Shown here: piece by piece, positions 35,653-45,243 of the stretch
Layout: the number at the start of each line of letters is the position of its first letter
How positions within the stretch are numbered: position 1 is the first letter of the stretch
Source: Aquimarina aquimarini
GTDB lineage: Bacteria; Bacteroidota; Bacteroidia; Flavobacteriales; Flavobacteriaceae
Direction of reading: 5' to 3'
DNA length: 64,000 nt
NCBI RefSeq assembly: GCF_900299535.1
Contig: NZ_OMKE01000007.1
Location: 131,501-195,500 of the forward strand
Notes under the pieces: model-generated
Seen by the model: only the letters and a program-made list of their open reading frames with translations
Told to the model about the DNA's origin: nothing
The model's database searches: none
Program-made: the position numbers and the translations under genes

Positions 35653-36375
35653 TTAGTTTGACTGTGTGTATAACATCAAATCTGGAGAGCCTTTATTAAA
35701 AGGAATAGTATGTATTGTAGTAACGAGAGGTTTAGGCTGATAGATAATAGCCTCATAAATACAAGAAAATAATAGTAAGAGAATAGATTTAAATAATCTA
35801 GTAGTACGATTTATTCTATTCAAAAAGTACTGTAAATCCTGTAATTTATCAATATCCTTAAGCCTGTACAGGAGTTTAATATGTGTTCCAGAGGCAGATA
35901 TTTTTTTAATAAGAAATTTTGCTAATAGTCTTGTTTGCCATGGTAGTTGTACAAAAGAGTTTTTTTCAAAATTTGATTTGTCAAGTCCCAGAAGGTATAT
36001 GCCACCATCTATAGATGGACCAACAACCATAGTATTGTGCATCAATTTATGACTAGTATCAATAAGGTGAGATGCAGTTAGGTTTGGACTATCATTACCA
36101 ATAGTAATAACTTTTTGATATCCTTTTTCAAAAAGATCTTCTATAGCATTGGCAAAGCGTTCTCCAAAAGTAGTACCATGTTGCTCTTTCTCTGAATATA
36201 TAGCATAAGGAAGCCCTGTTTTACGAACCTCGACAAGTGTTTTTTTATTAAGATGATCAAATAACTGCTGCCCATGTACCAAATGCTTATGTTTCAACTC
36301 TTCCTGAGAAGAATTGGCAAATACAAGGATAGCTATTTGCTTTTGATGGTCTGGCAATGTATTCTCAATTTTCAT
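35653..36375 (-). CDS. DUF2064 protein (TIGR04282-like glycosyltransferase fold)
   Basis: A 240-residue protein of the DUF2064 family, a nucleotidyl/glycosyl-transferase fold. Family blocks are IAILVFANSS near the N-terminus, GTTFGERFANAIEDLFEKGYQKVITIGNDSPNLT, and VVGPSIDGGIYLLGL, where the Asp-Gly-Gly segment binds the sugar nucleotide. The C-terminal 50 residues are hydrophobic then polar and do not match the family. Members are often linked with arsenosugar or selenium-linked gene sets; nothing here supports that link. It is the first gene of the SusC/D-symporter operon, 27 bp before the SusC start. Confidence 0.75.
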   Translation of the reverse strand: MKIENTLPDHQKQIAILVFANSSQEELKHKHLVHGQQLFDHLNKKTLVEVRKTGLPYAIYSEKEQHGTTFGERFANAIEDLFEKGYQKVITIGNDSPNLTASHLIDTSHKLMHNTMVVGPSIDGGIYLLGLDKSNFEKNSFVQLPWQTRLLAKFLIKKISASGTHIKLLYRLKDIDKLQDLQYFLNRINRTTRLFKSILLLLFSCIYEAIIYQPKPLVTTIHTIPFNKGSPDLMLYTQSN

Positions 36376-36498
36376 TTTGGAACTAATACCGTCGTAATGA
36401 TTAGGTCGTACTTACAAAAAGTAAAATTATTATTTTAAAAAATACAAATCAATGATTATTGCTTTTCTATATAGCAAAACAATTTTACTATCTCTAAT

Positions 36499-37104
36499 TT
36501 ATCCAAAAACACGATGCCTCATTTTTTTCCAATCAAATAATAGAAACAAGATTGTATTAATTTTGCCCTTAAGACGTTTGCGTATAAGAGAAAAAGCCTT
36601 GGTGATATGAGCTTCTACAGTTTTGATGTTAATATTAAGATGATTAGATATTTCTAGATTTGTAAGCCCTTCTTTTTTGCTTAATTCAAAAATTTGTTTG
36701 CATTTAGGAGGGAGCTCTTGTATCGCATGTTTAACCAAATTAATGAGTTTTTCCATCATTTCAGGATCTTCTTTCTCTACAAAAGAGTTAAGGTATTCGA
36801 TGTATTTTTTCTCTATTTTAGTTACTGCTTTGGTTTTACGATATTGATCAATAAACTCGTTATAAGTGAGGCGATATAAATAATTTTGTAATGAAAAATT
36901 TATATTAAGCAGTTTTCTTTTTTCCCATATTTTGATAAAAACATTCTGTACAATATCCTGAGATTTCATAGTGTCGTTTATCAAACTATCTGCATAAACA
37001 CAAAGTTTATGGTGGTATGTGTCTATTAGATAATTATAAGCTTTCTCATCTCCTTTTTTTAAAAACAACATAAGTGTTGCTTCATCTTTAAAACACTGTT
37101 TCAT
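36499..37104 (-). CDS. ECF sigma factor (FecI/Bacteroidetes family 1)
   Basis: A 201-residue RNA polymerase sigma factor. Region 2 covers about residues 25-90 (YNYLIDTYHHKLCVYADSLI then DIVQNVFIKIWEKRK with the -10 binding helix); region 4 covers about 130-185 (LPPKCKQIFELSKKEGLTNLEISNHLNINIKTVEAHITKAF). The tail after residue 185 is basic. It is divergent from fecR with 138 bp between, which is less common than the co-directional arrangement. It should switch on the fecR/SusC locus when the STN domain of SusC signals. Confidence 0.93.
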   Translation of the reverse strand: MKQCFKDEATLMLFLKKGDEKAYNYLIDTYHHKLCVYADSLINDTMKSQDIVQNVFIKIWEKRKLLNINFSLQNYLYRLTYNEFIDQYRKTKAVTKIEKKYIEYLNSFVEKEDPEMMEKLINLVKHAIQELPPKCKQIFELSKKEGLTNLEISNHLNINIKTVEAHITKAFSLIRKRLKGKINTILFLLFDWKKMRHRVFG

Positions 37105-37207
37105 ACTCTTTTCTAGATAAAATTATACAATTGATATAGCAGGTTTTAATGGCTTTCTTAAGAAACAAATGTAATGTTAAAAAAATCAAAAAAAAATTAA
37201 CAAAAAA

Positions 37208-37237
37208 GGTAGGGTATTCGCAATGAGCCTCGTAATA
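37208..37237 (+). promoter_or_regulatory. Candidate ECF-type promoter for fecR
   Basis: GGTAGGGT at 37208-37215 and CGTAATA at 37231-37237 have the -35/-10 spacing of about 15 bp and resemble ECF promoter boxes rather than TAnnTTTG. The fecR ATG is only 6 nt beyond, so the transcript would be nearly leaderless if this is correct. Confidence 0.35.
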
Positions 37238-37242
37238 GAGGT

Positions 37243-38367
37243 ATGATATCTAAAAAAATAGAACAACTTATTATAAAATATATGGCGGCATCAATTTCTG
37301 CAACAGAGCTTGATGTATTGTCAGAATGGTTAGAAAGTACAGATAACAAAAAAATATTTAATGAGTATATCAAAATTAATTATGCAATCCGTCATAATAT
37401 GAATCAATATGATGTAGAACAGACTAAAAAGATCATTGCAAAAAAGATTAAAAATGATCGTAGGAGATTTAATTATCAAAAGGTATATAAATACGCTGCT
37501 GTCATAGTATTATTGATTTCAATGCCTTTTGTTTATAAATATTATAACAATGATATAGAGGTAATTATAGAACCAGGAACAAACAAGGCAATATTAAGTT
37601 TGGAAGATGGAAAACAAATCATTTTAGAAAAAGGAACAGAGTATCACTATCAGAATAGAGTAAGTAATGGTGAGGAATTGGTATATACAGAGATCTCTTC
37701 AGGCAAAGAATTGAAATATAATTACCTCACTATTCCCAGAGGAGGGCGCTTTTTTATACATCTGTCTGATGGAACCAAAGTGTGGTTAAATTCAGAAACC
37801 AAATTAAAATACCCAGTAAGTTTTATCAAAGGACAACCCAGAGAGGTAGAACTGGTTTATGGAGAAGCTTATTTTGATGTGTCGCATAGCACACTTCATA
37901 ATGGAGATGCTTTTAAGGTACATACGCAAATACAAAATATTGAGGTATTAGGAACAGAATTCAATATTAAAGCATATCAAAACGAAGAGTCCTTGTATAC
38001 TACATTGGTAAAAGGAAGAATAACTATTGATAATGGCATTGTGAGCAAGTTTTTGAATCCAGGACAACAAGCCATAGTCAATATTCAAAATGAGCAACTA
38101 AAAATTATAGATGATATAGATACTACACCCGAAATCGCATGGAAAAACAATTTTTTCATGTTTGATAAACAAAAACTAGAAGTCATGATGAAAACCTTGT
38201 CTCGATGGTATGATATTGAAGTAGTATTTGAGAATGAAGAAGCCAAAGAAGTCATTTTTTCAGGAATACTAAATAGAGAAGATCATATAGAAGAATTGTT
38301 AGAAAATATAGAAAAAACGAATGAAGTACATTTTGAAATAGATAGTAAGAAAATAACAATACAATAA
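37243..38367 (+). CDS. FecR-family anti-sigma factor
   Basis: A 374-residue inner-membrane regulator. The cytosolic anti-sigma part covers about residues 1-80, with one membrane helix at about 83-101 (YAAVIVLLISMPFVYKYY). The periplasmic FecR domain follows (LTIPRGGRFFIHLSDGTKVWLN, then GEAYFDVSH and VLGTEFNIKAY), and the DUF4974-type C-terminal domain (about 310-374) begins FDKQKLEVMMKTLSRWYD. It would contact the STN domain of the downstream SusC and release the divergent ECF sigma factor. It lies 94 bp before SusC. Confidence 0.94.
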   Translation: MISKKIEQLIIKYMAASISATELDVLSEWLESTDNKKIFNEYIKINYAIRHNMNQYDVEQTKKIIAKKIKNDRRRFNYQKVYKYAAVIVLLISMPFVYKYYNNDIEVIIEPGTNKAILSLEDGKQIILEKGTEYHYQNRVSNGEELVYTEISSGKELKYNYLTIPRGGRFFIHLSDGTKVWLNSETKLKYPVSFIKGQPREVELVYGEAYFDVSHSTLHNGDAFKVHTQIQNIEVLGTEFNIKAYQNEESLYTTLVKGRITIDNGIVSKFLNPGQQAIVNIQNEQLKIIDDIDTTPEIAWKNNFFMFDKQKLEVMMKTLSRWYDIEVVFENEEAKEVIFSGILNREDHIEELLENIEKTNEVHFEIDSKKITIQ

Positions 38368-38368
38368 A

Positions 38369-38416
38369 AAAAGGAATAAAGCTAAGACCGTTCAAAGTAG
38401 CAACTAAATTCCTTTT
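38369..38416 (+). other. Two-tier inverted repeat between fecR and susC
   Basis: AAAAGGAAT at 38369-38377 pairs with ATTCCTTTT at 38408-38416. Within the 30-nt loop GCTA pairs with TAGC. It begins 1 bp after the fecR stop and could set the ratio of regulator to receptor by partial termination. Confidence 0.55.
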
Positions 38417-38461
38417 ACTCGAATTAATTAAATAATGTTTAACTAATTGAAATGCTAATTT

Positions 38462-41400
38462 ATGAAATTTAAATTGACTATACCTTTGATTTATTATAAT
38501 CCAAGGTTTTTAAAAACGATTATGAGAACCTTTTTGTTTTTTTATTGTGCAGTTGTATTTAGTTTTAATCCTAATAAAGGATTTTCTCAAAATATTAATA
38601 TCATTATTGATGTAAACAAAACAGTTTCTATTGAGCAGATTTTTGAATTAATCAAAGAACAGACTGATTATCAGTTTGTATACAGGTATGACCTTGTTAA
38701 AGATGCTCCTCGTATTTTTCTTGAGAGCGGAGTTATTAAAGCCGATACATTGTTAAAAAAAGGGTTGACTCCTATTTTCTGTACTTATGAGTTTAATAAC
38801 AATACTGTTATAGTTAAAAGAAAAAAAACTCCATTAGGATTAACAAGCCTGCAAAACACTCGTATTATCAAAGGGCAGGTAACCGATCAAAATAAATTGC
38901 CTTTGCCAGGAGTTGCTGTGGTACACAAGAATGATGTAACCAAAGGAACCACTACCGATTTTGATGGAGAGTATGAAATAGCAGTACCCAGAAACAAAAA
39001 AGTAGTGTTACAATTTTCTTCAATAGGGTATACTACTAAAGAAATAGAGATTACCAATCAACAAAGAGTTGATGTTGTACTTTTTGAAGAAACAAATGTT
39101 TTAGAAGAGGTCGTATTAAATACGGGGTATCAAAAAATATCACGAGAACGAGCAACAGGTTCTTTTCAGAATATAAAACCTCAGGCATTGACTACCAAAA
39201 TAGCACAGAATATCTTAAGTAAAATAGAAGGAGAATTTTCAGGAATTGTATTTGATAATACAGATGGACCTACTATTCGAGGAATTAGTACCATACACAG
39301 TAATAATGATCCTTTGATAGTGGTAGATGGATTTCCGTTAACACAAGATCTTAGCTCCATTAATCCATCAGATATTAAAAATGTAACCATCCTTAAAGAT
39401 GCGGCAGCAGCATCAATTTGGGGAATAAGAGCAGCAAACGGAGTAATTGTTATTGAAACAAAAAAAGGTAAGAAAAACCAAAAACCACAAATAACTTTTT
39501 CAACCAATTTGGCAATCACCCCACAACAAGATCTGTTTGATTTACCGTATGCATCTACAGAAAGTTTTTTAGAGTTTGAAAAACATAGGGCAGATAACGA
39601 ATGGATAAACTTGCCAAGAGGTAGAAATCAACCCCCTTTAGGAAAAGGGATTGAAACCTATTTATTACTTAATGATGGGCAATTGTCGCAAAGTGAGGCG
39701 GGACCTATTATTAGTCAATTAAGAACAGTAGATAGTAGAAAAGAGTTTGCTGACTTATTTATGAGTGATGCATATTGGACACAGACTAATCTTGCCATTA
39801 GTGGAGGAGGAGAGCACAATATTTACCGAGCTTCGGTCACCTACAATAGAAATGAAAATCAAGGATTCTTTTCTGGTAATACTACCGATGAAATTATTAC
39901 AAACCTTAATGGAAGCTTTAACATCACAGAAAAACTTACTTTTTCAAATACAGTAAACTTTAATCATAGAAAAATTAAACGTAACGGGCTTACTACAAAT
40001 GATAGAGATCAGTTACTTCAATATCAAAGAATCATTGATGATCAAGGCAATTTGATTCCGCAACCTCGCACTTTTTATCAACAATTTAAAGAAGATAGAG
40101 TAGCAGAAGGGTATCCATATAATTGGGATTATAATCTAAAACAAGAGTTTGATAACAGAGATAATGCTACCAATGCCACTTCCTTGCGATTGCAAACTTC
40201 ATTGAAATATGACATTTTTGATTTTCTATCTATTCAAGGGTCATATCAGTATGAATGGGCAGATATTTCATCCAAATCATTGTTTAATGAGGATACCTAT
40301 AGAGTAAGAGATTTTGTAAACACTTTTACTACAACTGATCGAGATACGGGAGAATTGGTAAGTGCAATTAATAAAGGACATATTATAACCAGATCAACGA
40401 CACAAAACTCGTCACATACAGGAAGGTTTCAATTAAACTTGGACAAAGAATTTCAAAATAATACCCATAGAATTACTTCTATTGCAGGATATGAATTACG
40501 ACAGATACAATCAGAAAGCCATTCTTTGACCCGATATGGATTTAATCCACAGTCTTTAGCCTTTGATAATGTACCCTTTGGAGAAAGAGTGCCAGTAACT
40601 CCTATAGGAAGTAGAGTATTACAAGACCCTACCATTTTTGGAGGTAATGAATCTCGTTTTGTTTCTTATTTTGGCAATCTTGCGTATACCTATCTCAATA
40701 GATATACACTTACCGCTAGTACTCGTTTGGATGATGCCAACCTTTTTGGAGCCAGTAAAAAATATAGAAACATTCCTTTGTACTCCGTTGGTATAAAATG
40801 GGATCTAGCCAAAGAAGATTTTTTTAATAGTAGTAATATCAACTTACTTTCTATAAGAGCAACGTATGGGTCTAATGGAAATGTTAATACTTCTACCAGC
40901 CCTTTTTTGCAGGCAAGTCTATCTAATAACCCTACTACGGGGCTACCTTTTGCATTTGTTTCAGGAATCAAAAATCCTGAATTACGTCTTGAAAAAACCT
41001 ATGTTACCAATGTAGGGTTGGATTTTGGGTTATTCAATAGTAGAATTAATGGAAGTATAGAATACTACGAAAGAAAAAGTGAAGATCTATTGTCACAAGT
41101 AGAAGTGCCAGCTGCATTAGGGTTTAACTCTGCTTTATTAAATGTTGGAGAAATGGAAAATAAAGGAATAGATATCAATCTTAATGCAGAAGTAATCCGA
41201 AGTAAAAACTTTAGTTATGTAACTACCATAAATTTGAGTTACAATGATAACAGAGTAACTAAGGTAGATGTGCCTAATGAAACCGTTTTGGTATACATAA
41301 ATGGAAGAGAACCATTGGTGGATACTCCATTGCGATATTTATATAGTTATCAGTATGCTGGATTGGATACAGAAGGGAGACCCCAGGCATATAATGAAAA

Positions 41401-42001
41401 TAGAGAAATTATTAATTTTCAAGGAGAAAGAGAGGTAGGGGGTGATATTGAAGCAGCAGATATTGAAAGTACAGAGGCACTAGTGTTTAATGGAACAACA
41501 ACGCCAAGGTATTACGGGTCATGGATTAATACAATGAAGTATAAAAATTTCTTTATGAGGTCGTTGATTACCTTTAAGTTAGGGCATGTATTTAGAAATA
41601 CGAATATTCTGAACTACTCGAGCTTGGCTAGCCAGTTTGTGACGGCTAATATTCATCAGGATTATGAAAACAGATGGCAAAACCCCCAAGATGAAAATAC
41701 AACAGATATTCCTAGGTTACCTCTTACACGAGTAGATGCAGGGCGAGTAGGGTATAGACAGTATTATCCTAATGGAGATCACCTTGTAGATTCGGCATCT
41801 CATATACGATTTAGAGAAATCGTATTGGGATATCGTTTTGAGTCAGATATTTCCAAAAAGCTAGGGTTAGAAAATACAAGTATCAGTATTCAGGCCAATA
41901 ATCTGGGAGTTATCGATTTTAATAAATGGGGATTAGATCCAGAAAATTTACTTCTGCCTGTACAGCCAACATATACATTAAATTTTACAGCCAATTTCTA
42001 A
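38462..42001 (+). CDS. SusC/RagA-family TonB-dependent transducer with STN domain
   Basis: An 1179-residue receptor. Order: signal region (about 1-42, ending FSQ-N), STN signalling domain (about 44-120), carboxypeptidase-like regulatory domain (about 137-215), plug with LKDAAAASIWGIRAANGVI near residue 312, and a barrel ending TYTLNFTANF. The STN domain and the adjacent ECF/FecR pair make it a signal-transducing importer. I keep the ATG at 38462; an internal ATG at 38522 would give a shorter signal peptide and is also possible. SusD follows by 14 bp. Confidence 0.95.
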   Translation: MKFKLTIPLIYYNPRFLKTIMRTFLFFYCAVVFSFNPNKGFSQNINIIIDVNKTVSIEQIFELIKEQTDYQFVYRYDLVKDAPRIFLESGVIKADTLLKKGLTPIFCTYEFNNNTVIVKRKKTPLGLTSLQNTRIIKGQVTDQNKLPLPGVAVVHKNDVTKGTTTDFDGEYEIAVPRNKKVVLQFSSIGYTTKEIEITNQQRVDVVLFEETNVLEEVVLNTGYQKISRERATGSFQNIKPQALTTKIAQNILSKIEGEFSGIVFDNTDGPTIRGISTIHSNNDPLIVVDGFPLTQDLSSINPSDIKNVTILKDAAAASIWGIRAANGVIVIETKKGKKNQKPQITFSTNLAITPQQDLFDLPYASTESFLEFEKHRADNEWINLPRGRNQPPLGKGIETYLLLNDGQLSQSEAGPIISQLRTVDSRKEFADLFMSDAYWTQTNLAISGGGEHNIYRASVTYNRNENQGFFSGNTTDEIITNLNGSFNITEKLTFSNTVNFNHRKIKRNGLTTNDRDQLLQYQRIIDDQGNLIPQPRTFYQQFKEDRVAEGYPYNWDYNLKQEFDNRDNATNATSLRLQTSLKYDIFDFLSIQGSYQYEWADISSKSLFNEDTYRVRDFVNTFTTTDRDTGELVSAINKGHIITRSTTQNSSHTGRFQLNLDKEFQNNTHRITSIAGYELRQIQSESHSLTRYGFNPQSLAFDNVPFGERVPVTPIGSRVLQDPTIFGGNESRFVSYFGNLAYTYLNRYTLTASTRLDDANLFGASKKYRNIPLYSVGIKWDLAKEDFFNSSNINLLSIRATYGSNGNVNTSTSPFLQASLSNNPTTGLPFAFVSGIKNPELRLEKTYVTNVGLDFGLFNSRINGSIEYYERKSEDLLSQVEVPAALGFNSALLNVGEMENKGIDINLNAEVIRSKNFSYVTTINLSYNDNRVTKVDVPNETVLVYINGREPLVDTPLRYLYSYQYAGLDTEGRPQAYNENREIINFQGEREVGGDIEAADIESTEALVFNGTTTPRYYGSWINTMKYKNFFMRSLITFKLGHVFRNTNILNYSSLASQFVTANIHQDYENRWQNPQDENTTDIPRLPLTRVDAGRVGYRQYYPNGDHLVDSASHIRFREIVLGYRFESDISKKLGLENTSISIQANNLGVIDFNKWGLDPENLLLPVQPTYTLNFTANF

Positions 42002-42015
42002 AAAAAACATAAGAC

Positions 42016-43431
42016 ATGAAGAAAACATATTATATTTTTTTAGCGGTTCTTATCGTATGTACCGCATGTGACAGAGAAGAATGGTTGAATATACAACCAC
42101 AGGGAACAGTTATTCCTACTGATGTACAGGACTATCGATTGTTATTGGATCAGGTGGATCAAAGTGGATCAGGAAGAGGAACTAGAATATCACCAGGATT
42201 TCAAGGAACATATAGTAATACAGATTATTTGTCTGATGATTTTGTTATTACAGATGAAACGTTTCCTTTTTATGGGGTTGGAACCATAAATGCATATACG
42301 TGGCAGGATGATATAATCGAACCTAATCAAGAAGATGGGAGTTGGGCAAATCTGTATGGACAAATCTATGTTGCCAACCTTGTGATAGAAGAAGTAATGA
42401 ATGCTCAAAATGGTAGGCAAAGCGAAAAATTACAATTAGTAGCAGAAGCAAAAGTACATAGAGCATTTAATTATTTGGCACTCGCCAATTTGTATGGATT
42501 GCATTATAATTCTCAAACGGCAACATCTAATCTGGCAGTGCCATTACGATTAGGAAGTGAAATAGAAGGAGTGGATTTTTCCAGAGCCTCTGTAGCAGAA
42601 ATATACGATTTGATTATTGAGGATATAAATAGTGTTATAGCCGATCTTCCTGATGTGTCAGAGTCAGGGATTCATAATCATAGACCTACCAAATCAAGTG
42701 CCTATGCATTATTGGCTCGTATATACTTATATCAGGCAGCATATAACAAAGCATTAGAGGCAGCATCAAAATCCTTAGAACTTTATAATACAATCAATGA
42801 TTTCAATACCTATGAAGAAGGGTTTGCGGGGATATTAAAATTAGATGAACCAGAAAATGATCAACAATTATTATGGAACAAAGCGTCGTTAGGCACCTAT
42901 AACTTGCTTATTGCATCAGATGATCTCTATAATTTGTATGAAGATAATGACCTGAGAAAAAAGTTATACGCTCCGTTAAATGTACTTTTTGGAATACCTA
43001 AACCTGGTAATGCATTAGGATATTCTTTTCTGAGTGGATACAGGGGTGTTGGATTTACAGTACCAGAAGTATTGTTGATCAAAGCAGAATGTAATGCTAG
43101 ATTAGGAAATATTGTAGAGGCAGTACAAGACTTAAACATGCTTAGAGAAAAACGTTTTGAAACAGCGACCTATACTCCCGTTGTAAGTACTAACCAGACA
43201 GAAGTATTAGCGTTGATTAAAAAAGAAAGAAGAATAGAATTTGCAGGTAGTGGGTTACGGTTTTTTGATCTTAAACGGTATAATGAGTTTGATAATGCCA
43301 ATGTAACATTAACCCGTACACTCAATGGACAGACACATACCCTTACTGCCAATGGTAAGAATTGGGCAATACCAGTGGCACAGAAATATATCCTAGATAC
43401 TCCTGAATTAGGTGAGAATGTGAGAGATTAA
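42016..43431 (+). CDS. SusD/RagB-family surface lipoprotein, second copy
   Basis: A 471-residue lipoprotein with lipobox CTACDREEW (Cys18). The SusD opening is EEWLNIQPQGTVIPTDVQDYRLLL. The core helices include KVHRAFNYLALANLYGLHYN and RPTKSSAYALLARIYLYQAAY, and the end has the usual IKKERRIEFAGSGLRFFDLKRYN block of SusD/RagB. It is more RagB-like than the copy at 30961-32391. Partner of the SusC 14 bp upstream. Confidence 0.94.
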   Translation: MKKTYYIFLAVLIVCTACDREEWLNIQPQGTVIPTDVQDYRLLLDQVDQSGSGRGTRISPGFQGTYSNTDYLSDDFVITDETFPFYGVGTINAYTWQDDIIEPNQEDGSWANLYGQIYVANLVIEEVMNAQNGRQSEKLQLVAEAKVHRAFNYLALANLYGLHYNSQTATSNLAVPLRLGSEIEGVDFSRASVAEIYDLIIEDINSVIADLPDVSESGIHNHRPTKSSAYALLARIYLYQAAYNKALEAASKSLELYNTINDFNTYEEGFAGILKLDEPENDQQLLWNKASLGTYNLLIASDDLYNLYEDNDLRKKLYAPLNVLFGIPKPGNALGYSFLSGYRGVGFTVPEVLLIKAECNARLGNIVEAVQDLNMLREKRFETATYTPVVSTNQTEVLALIKKERRIEFAGSGLRFFDLKRYNEFDNANVTLTRTLNGQTHTLTANGKNWAIPVAQKYILDTPELGENVRD

Positions 43432-43461
43432 AAAAAACAGCTAATTCATAAAACCCACAAG

Positions 43462-43504
43462 ATGTATTGGTTTGAATAAAGAAATGAAGTTTAGACCAAT
43501 ACAT
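43462..43504 (+). other. Long-loop inverted repeat between susD and tlpA-like gene
   Basis: ATGTATTGGT at 43462-43471 pairs perfectly with ACCAATACAT at 43495-43504 across a 23-nt loop. Four T follow but no long T-tract. It lies 30 bp after the SusD stop and 18 bp before the next ATG. Confidence 0.55.
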
Positions 43505-43521
43505 TTTACAAAATAACACTT

Positions 43522-44901
43522 ATGAAGTCTATAAAAATAATTGTGATCAGCCTTTTAGTTGTAACTATTTTAGGTTGTTCTCAAAAAGAAAAAGAATATA
43601 CTATACTATCAGGAACTATTGATAATGCAACAGATAACGATTTAATCATTAGTGCATTTATAGGAAACCCAATTGATACCATAATGATTCATTCAGAAAC
43701 AGGTAAGTTTAGGGATACATTACACCTTACAGAAGGAAAGTACTATATCAATAATGGCCTAAAAGGAACATGGGTATACCTTGCTAAAGGAAATGAGGTT
43801 ACCATACAAGTAGATATAGATGATTTCTTTGCCTCTATAGAGTGTACTAAAGACGATACAGGGATTAATCAATATTTGATAACAAAAAATAGACATAGAG
43901 GTGATTTGCTTCAGAAATACAAACCCTATTTTAATGTGGCAGAGCAAGAGTATAAAACAGCTATAAATAACATTAGAAAAGCAAAAGATAGTTTATTGTT
44001 AACAATGGGTGACCTACCTGAAACATATAGAAATAAGGAACAAAGAAATATATACTATGAGTACCTAGATAGGCTTAAAGATTATGAACGTTATGCTTTT
44101 AAAAAAAATAAAGTTTCTCCCGATTTTTTCTCAGAATTACATCATGAAAATCTAGATAGTATTCATACAAAAGATTATTTTTTCTCTATTGCTTATAGAA
44201 AACTTATACTATGGGATATAGAAAGAAAAGCCAGAGAATTAGTAGAAAAAGAAGCCATAGATATCCAACTTGCCACTATAAAAACGATTAATCAGGTACA
44301 AGATCAACAAGTGAAAAATAGCTTAGTATATCGAAAAGCAATAATAGAAAAAGGTATGGTTTCTACAAAAAACCATAAAGAGTATTATACAGTTTTTAAA
44401 GAAGCCTCAAGCAATGCTAAGGATATTCAAAAAGTTACTATACTGTATAAGCAACTTAAAAAGATTCAAAAAGGAAACCTATCTCCAACATTCTATAATT
44501 ATGAAGATTATGAAGGAGGAGCAGTATCACTAGAAGATCTAAAAGGGAAATATGTATATCTTGATATTTGGGCAACATGGTGTATGCCTTGTGTAAAAGA
44601 GGTGCCCCATCTCAAAAAAATAATAAAACAATATGATGGTAAGGATATAACGTTTGTGAGTATCTCTTTAGATAAAAGGAAAGATTATGAAAAATGGAGA
44701 GCAATGATTAAGGAAGAAGCGATGACAGGAATTCAATTGTTTGCCGATGATGCTTTTAATTCAAAATTTGCGATAGACTATTCTATCGTATCAATCCCTC
44801 GTTTTATATTACTTGATCCCGAGGGTGAAATTATAAACAATAACGCCCCAAGGCCTTCTGATCCAGAATTGGTTGCCTTATTTGACACAAATAACATTTG
44901 A
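43522..44901 (+). CDS. TlpA-like thioredoxin lipoprotein, first copy
   Basis: A 459-residue lipoprotein with lipobox TILGCSQKE (Cys19). The N-terminal part (about 25-115) resembles the DUF4369-type beta domain common in Bacteroidota TlpA proteins; a long helical section follows (about 120-310). The C-terminal thioredoxin domain (about 325-459) has DIWATWCMPCVKEVPHLKK with the CxxC pair and the cis-Pro in SIPRFILLDPEG. It should keep periplasmic or surface thiols reduced. Its last 130 residues are very like those of the copy at 50252-51259. Confidence 0.92.
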   Translation: MKSIKIIVISLLVVTILGCSQKEKEYTILSGTIDNATDNDLIISAFIGNPIDTIMIHSETGKFRDTLHLTEGKYYINNGLKGTWVYLAKGNEVTIQVDIDDFFASIECTKDDTGINQYLITKNRHRGDLLQKYKPYFNVAEQEYKTAINNIRKAKDSLLLTMGDLPETYRNKEQRNIYYEYLDRLKDYERYAFKKNKVSPDFFSELHHENLDSIHTKDYFFSIAYRKLILWDIERKARELVEKEAIDIQLATIKTINQVQDQQVKNSLVYRKAIIEKGMVSTKNHKEYYTVFKEASSNAKDIQKVTILYKQLKKIQKGNLSPTFYNYEDYEGGAVSLEDLKGKYVYLDIWATWCMPCVKEVPHLKKIIKQYDGKDITFVSISLDKRKDYEKWRAMIKEEAMTGIQLFADDAFNSKFAIDYSIVSIPRFILLDPEGEIINNNAPRPSDPELVALFDTNNI

Positions 44902-44909
44902 TTTTTTAG

Positions 44910-44992
44910 AAGGTAATCTTTGAAGCTATTTTGTTAAGCTCAATTTTTTAATGTTTTTTTAACGTATCGATTATAAGGGTATTACCTTTTTT
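44910..44992 (+). terminator. Very-long-loop inverted repeat after the first tlpA-like gene
   Basis: AAGGTAAT at 44910-44917 pairs with ATTACCTT at 44981-44988, and TTTT follows. The 63-nt loop contains a small dyad (AGC near 44924, AGCT near 44957). It begins 8 bp after the stop; termination is plausible but the loop is unusually long. Confidence 0.4.
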
Positions 44993-45208
44993 AGACGTAT
45001 TAATAAGTATACACATAAAGTTTAAAAAGATGAGATACCTAAATAATAAGTTACAAGATTTTTATTTGTTGAAAAGCCTTGATTTTGTATGACTTTTTAT
45101 TAGAGTTTATCCTAAATAAGAAATAATTACCTATAGAACCTTTATACATCTTTGTTTTCATTGTTTGATATAGATTAGTTACCTAAGAAGATTATAAAGT
45201 TTTAGTCT

Positions 45209-45234
45209 GAGGGTCGCCTTAGTCAGTGACCCTC
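45209..45234 (+). other. GC-rich hairpin just before the M16 start
   Basis: GAGGGTC at 45209-45215 pairs with GACCCTC at 45228-45234 across 12 nt. In this AT-rich background it is a marked stem, and it ends 9 nt before the ATG at 45244. It could modulate translation or stabilise the transcript; no T-tract follows. Confidence 0.55.
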
Positions 45235-45243
45235 TTAAAAAAA

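Larger units (their letters stand above)
44902..45243. other. 342-bp gap before the M16 peptidase gene
   Basis: Holds an inverted repeat at 44910-44992 and a second at 45209-45234. The near-match CATCTTTG at 45148-45155, preceded by TTATA, is the best promoter candidate for the peptidase gene but differs from TAnnTTTG by one base. No open frame was seen. Confidence 0.45.

Noticed and set aside
26360..36375. A polysaccharide utilisation locus around the first SusC/D pair
   Set aside because: No glycoside hydrolase, polysaccharide lyase, sulfatase or carbohydrate sensor gene lies nearby; SusC/D alone does not show glycan use.
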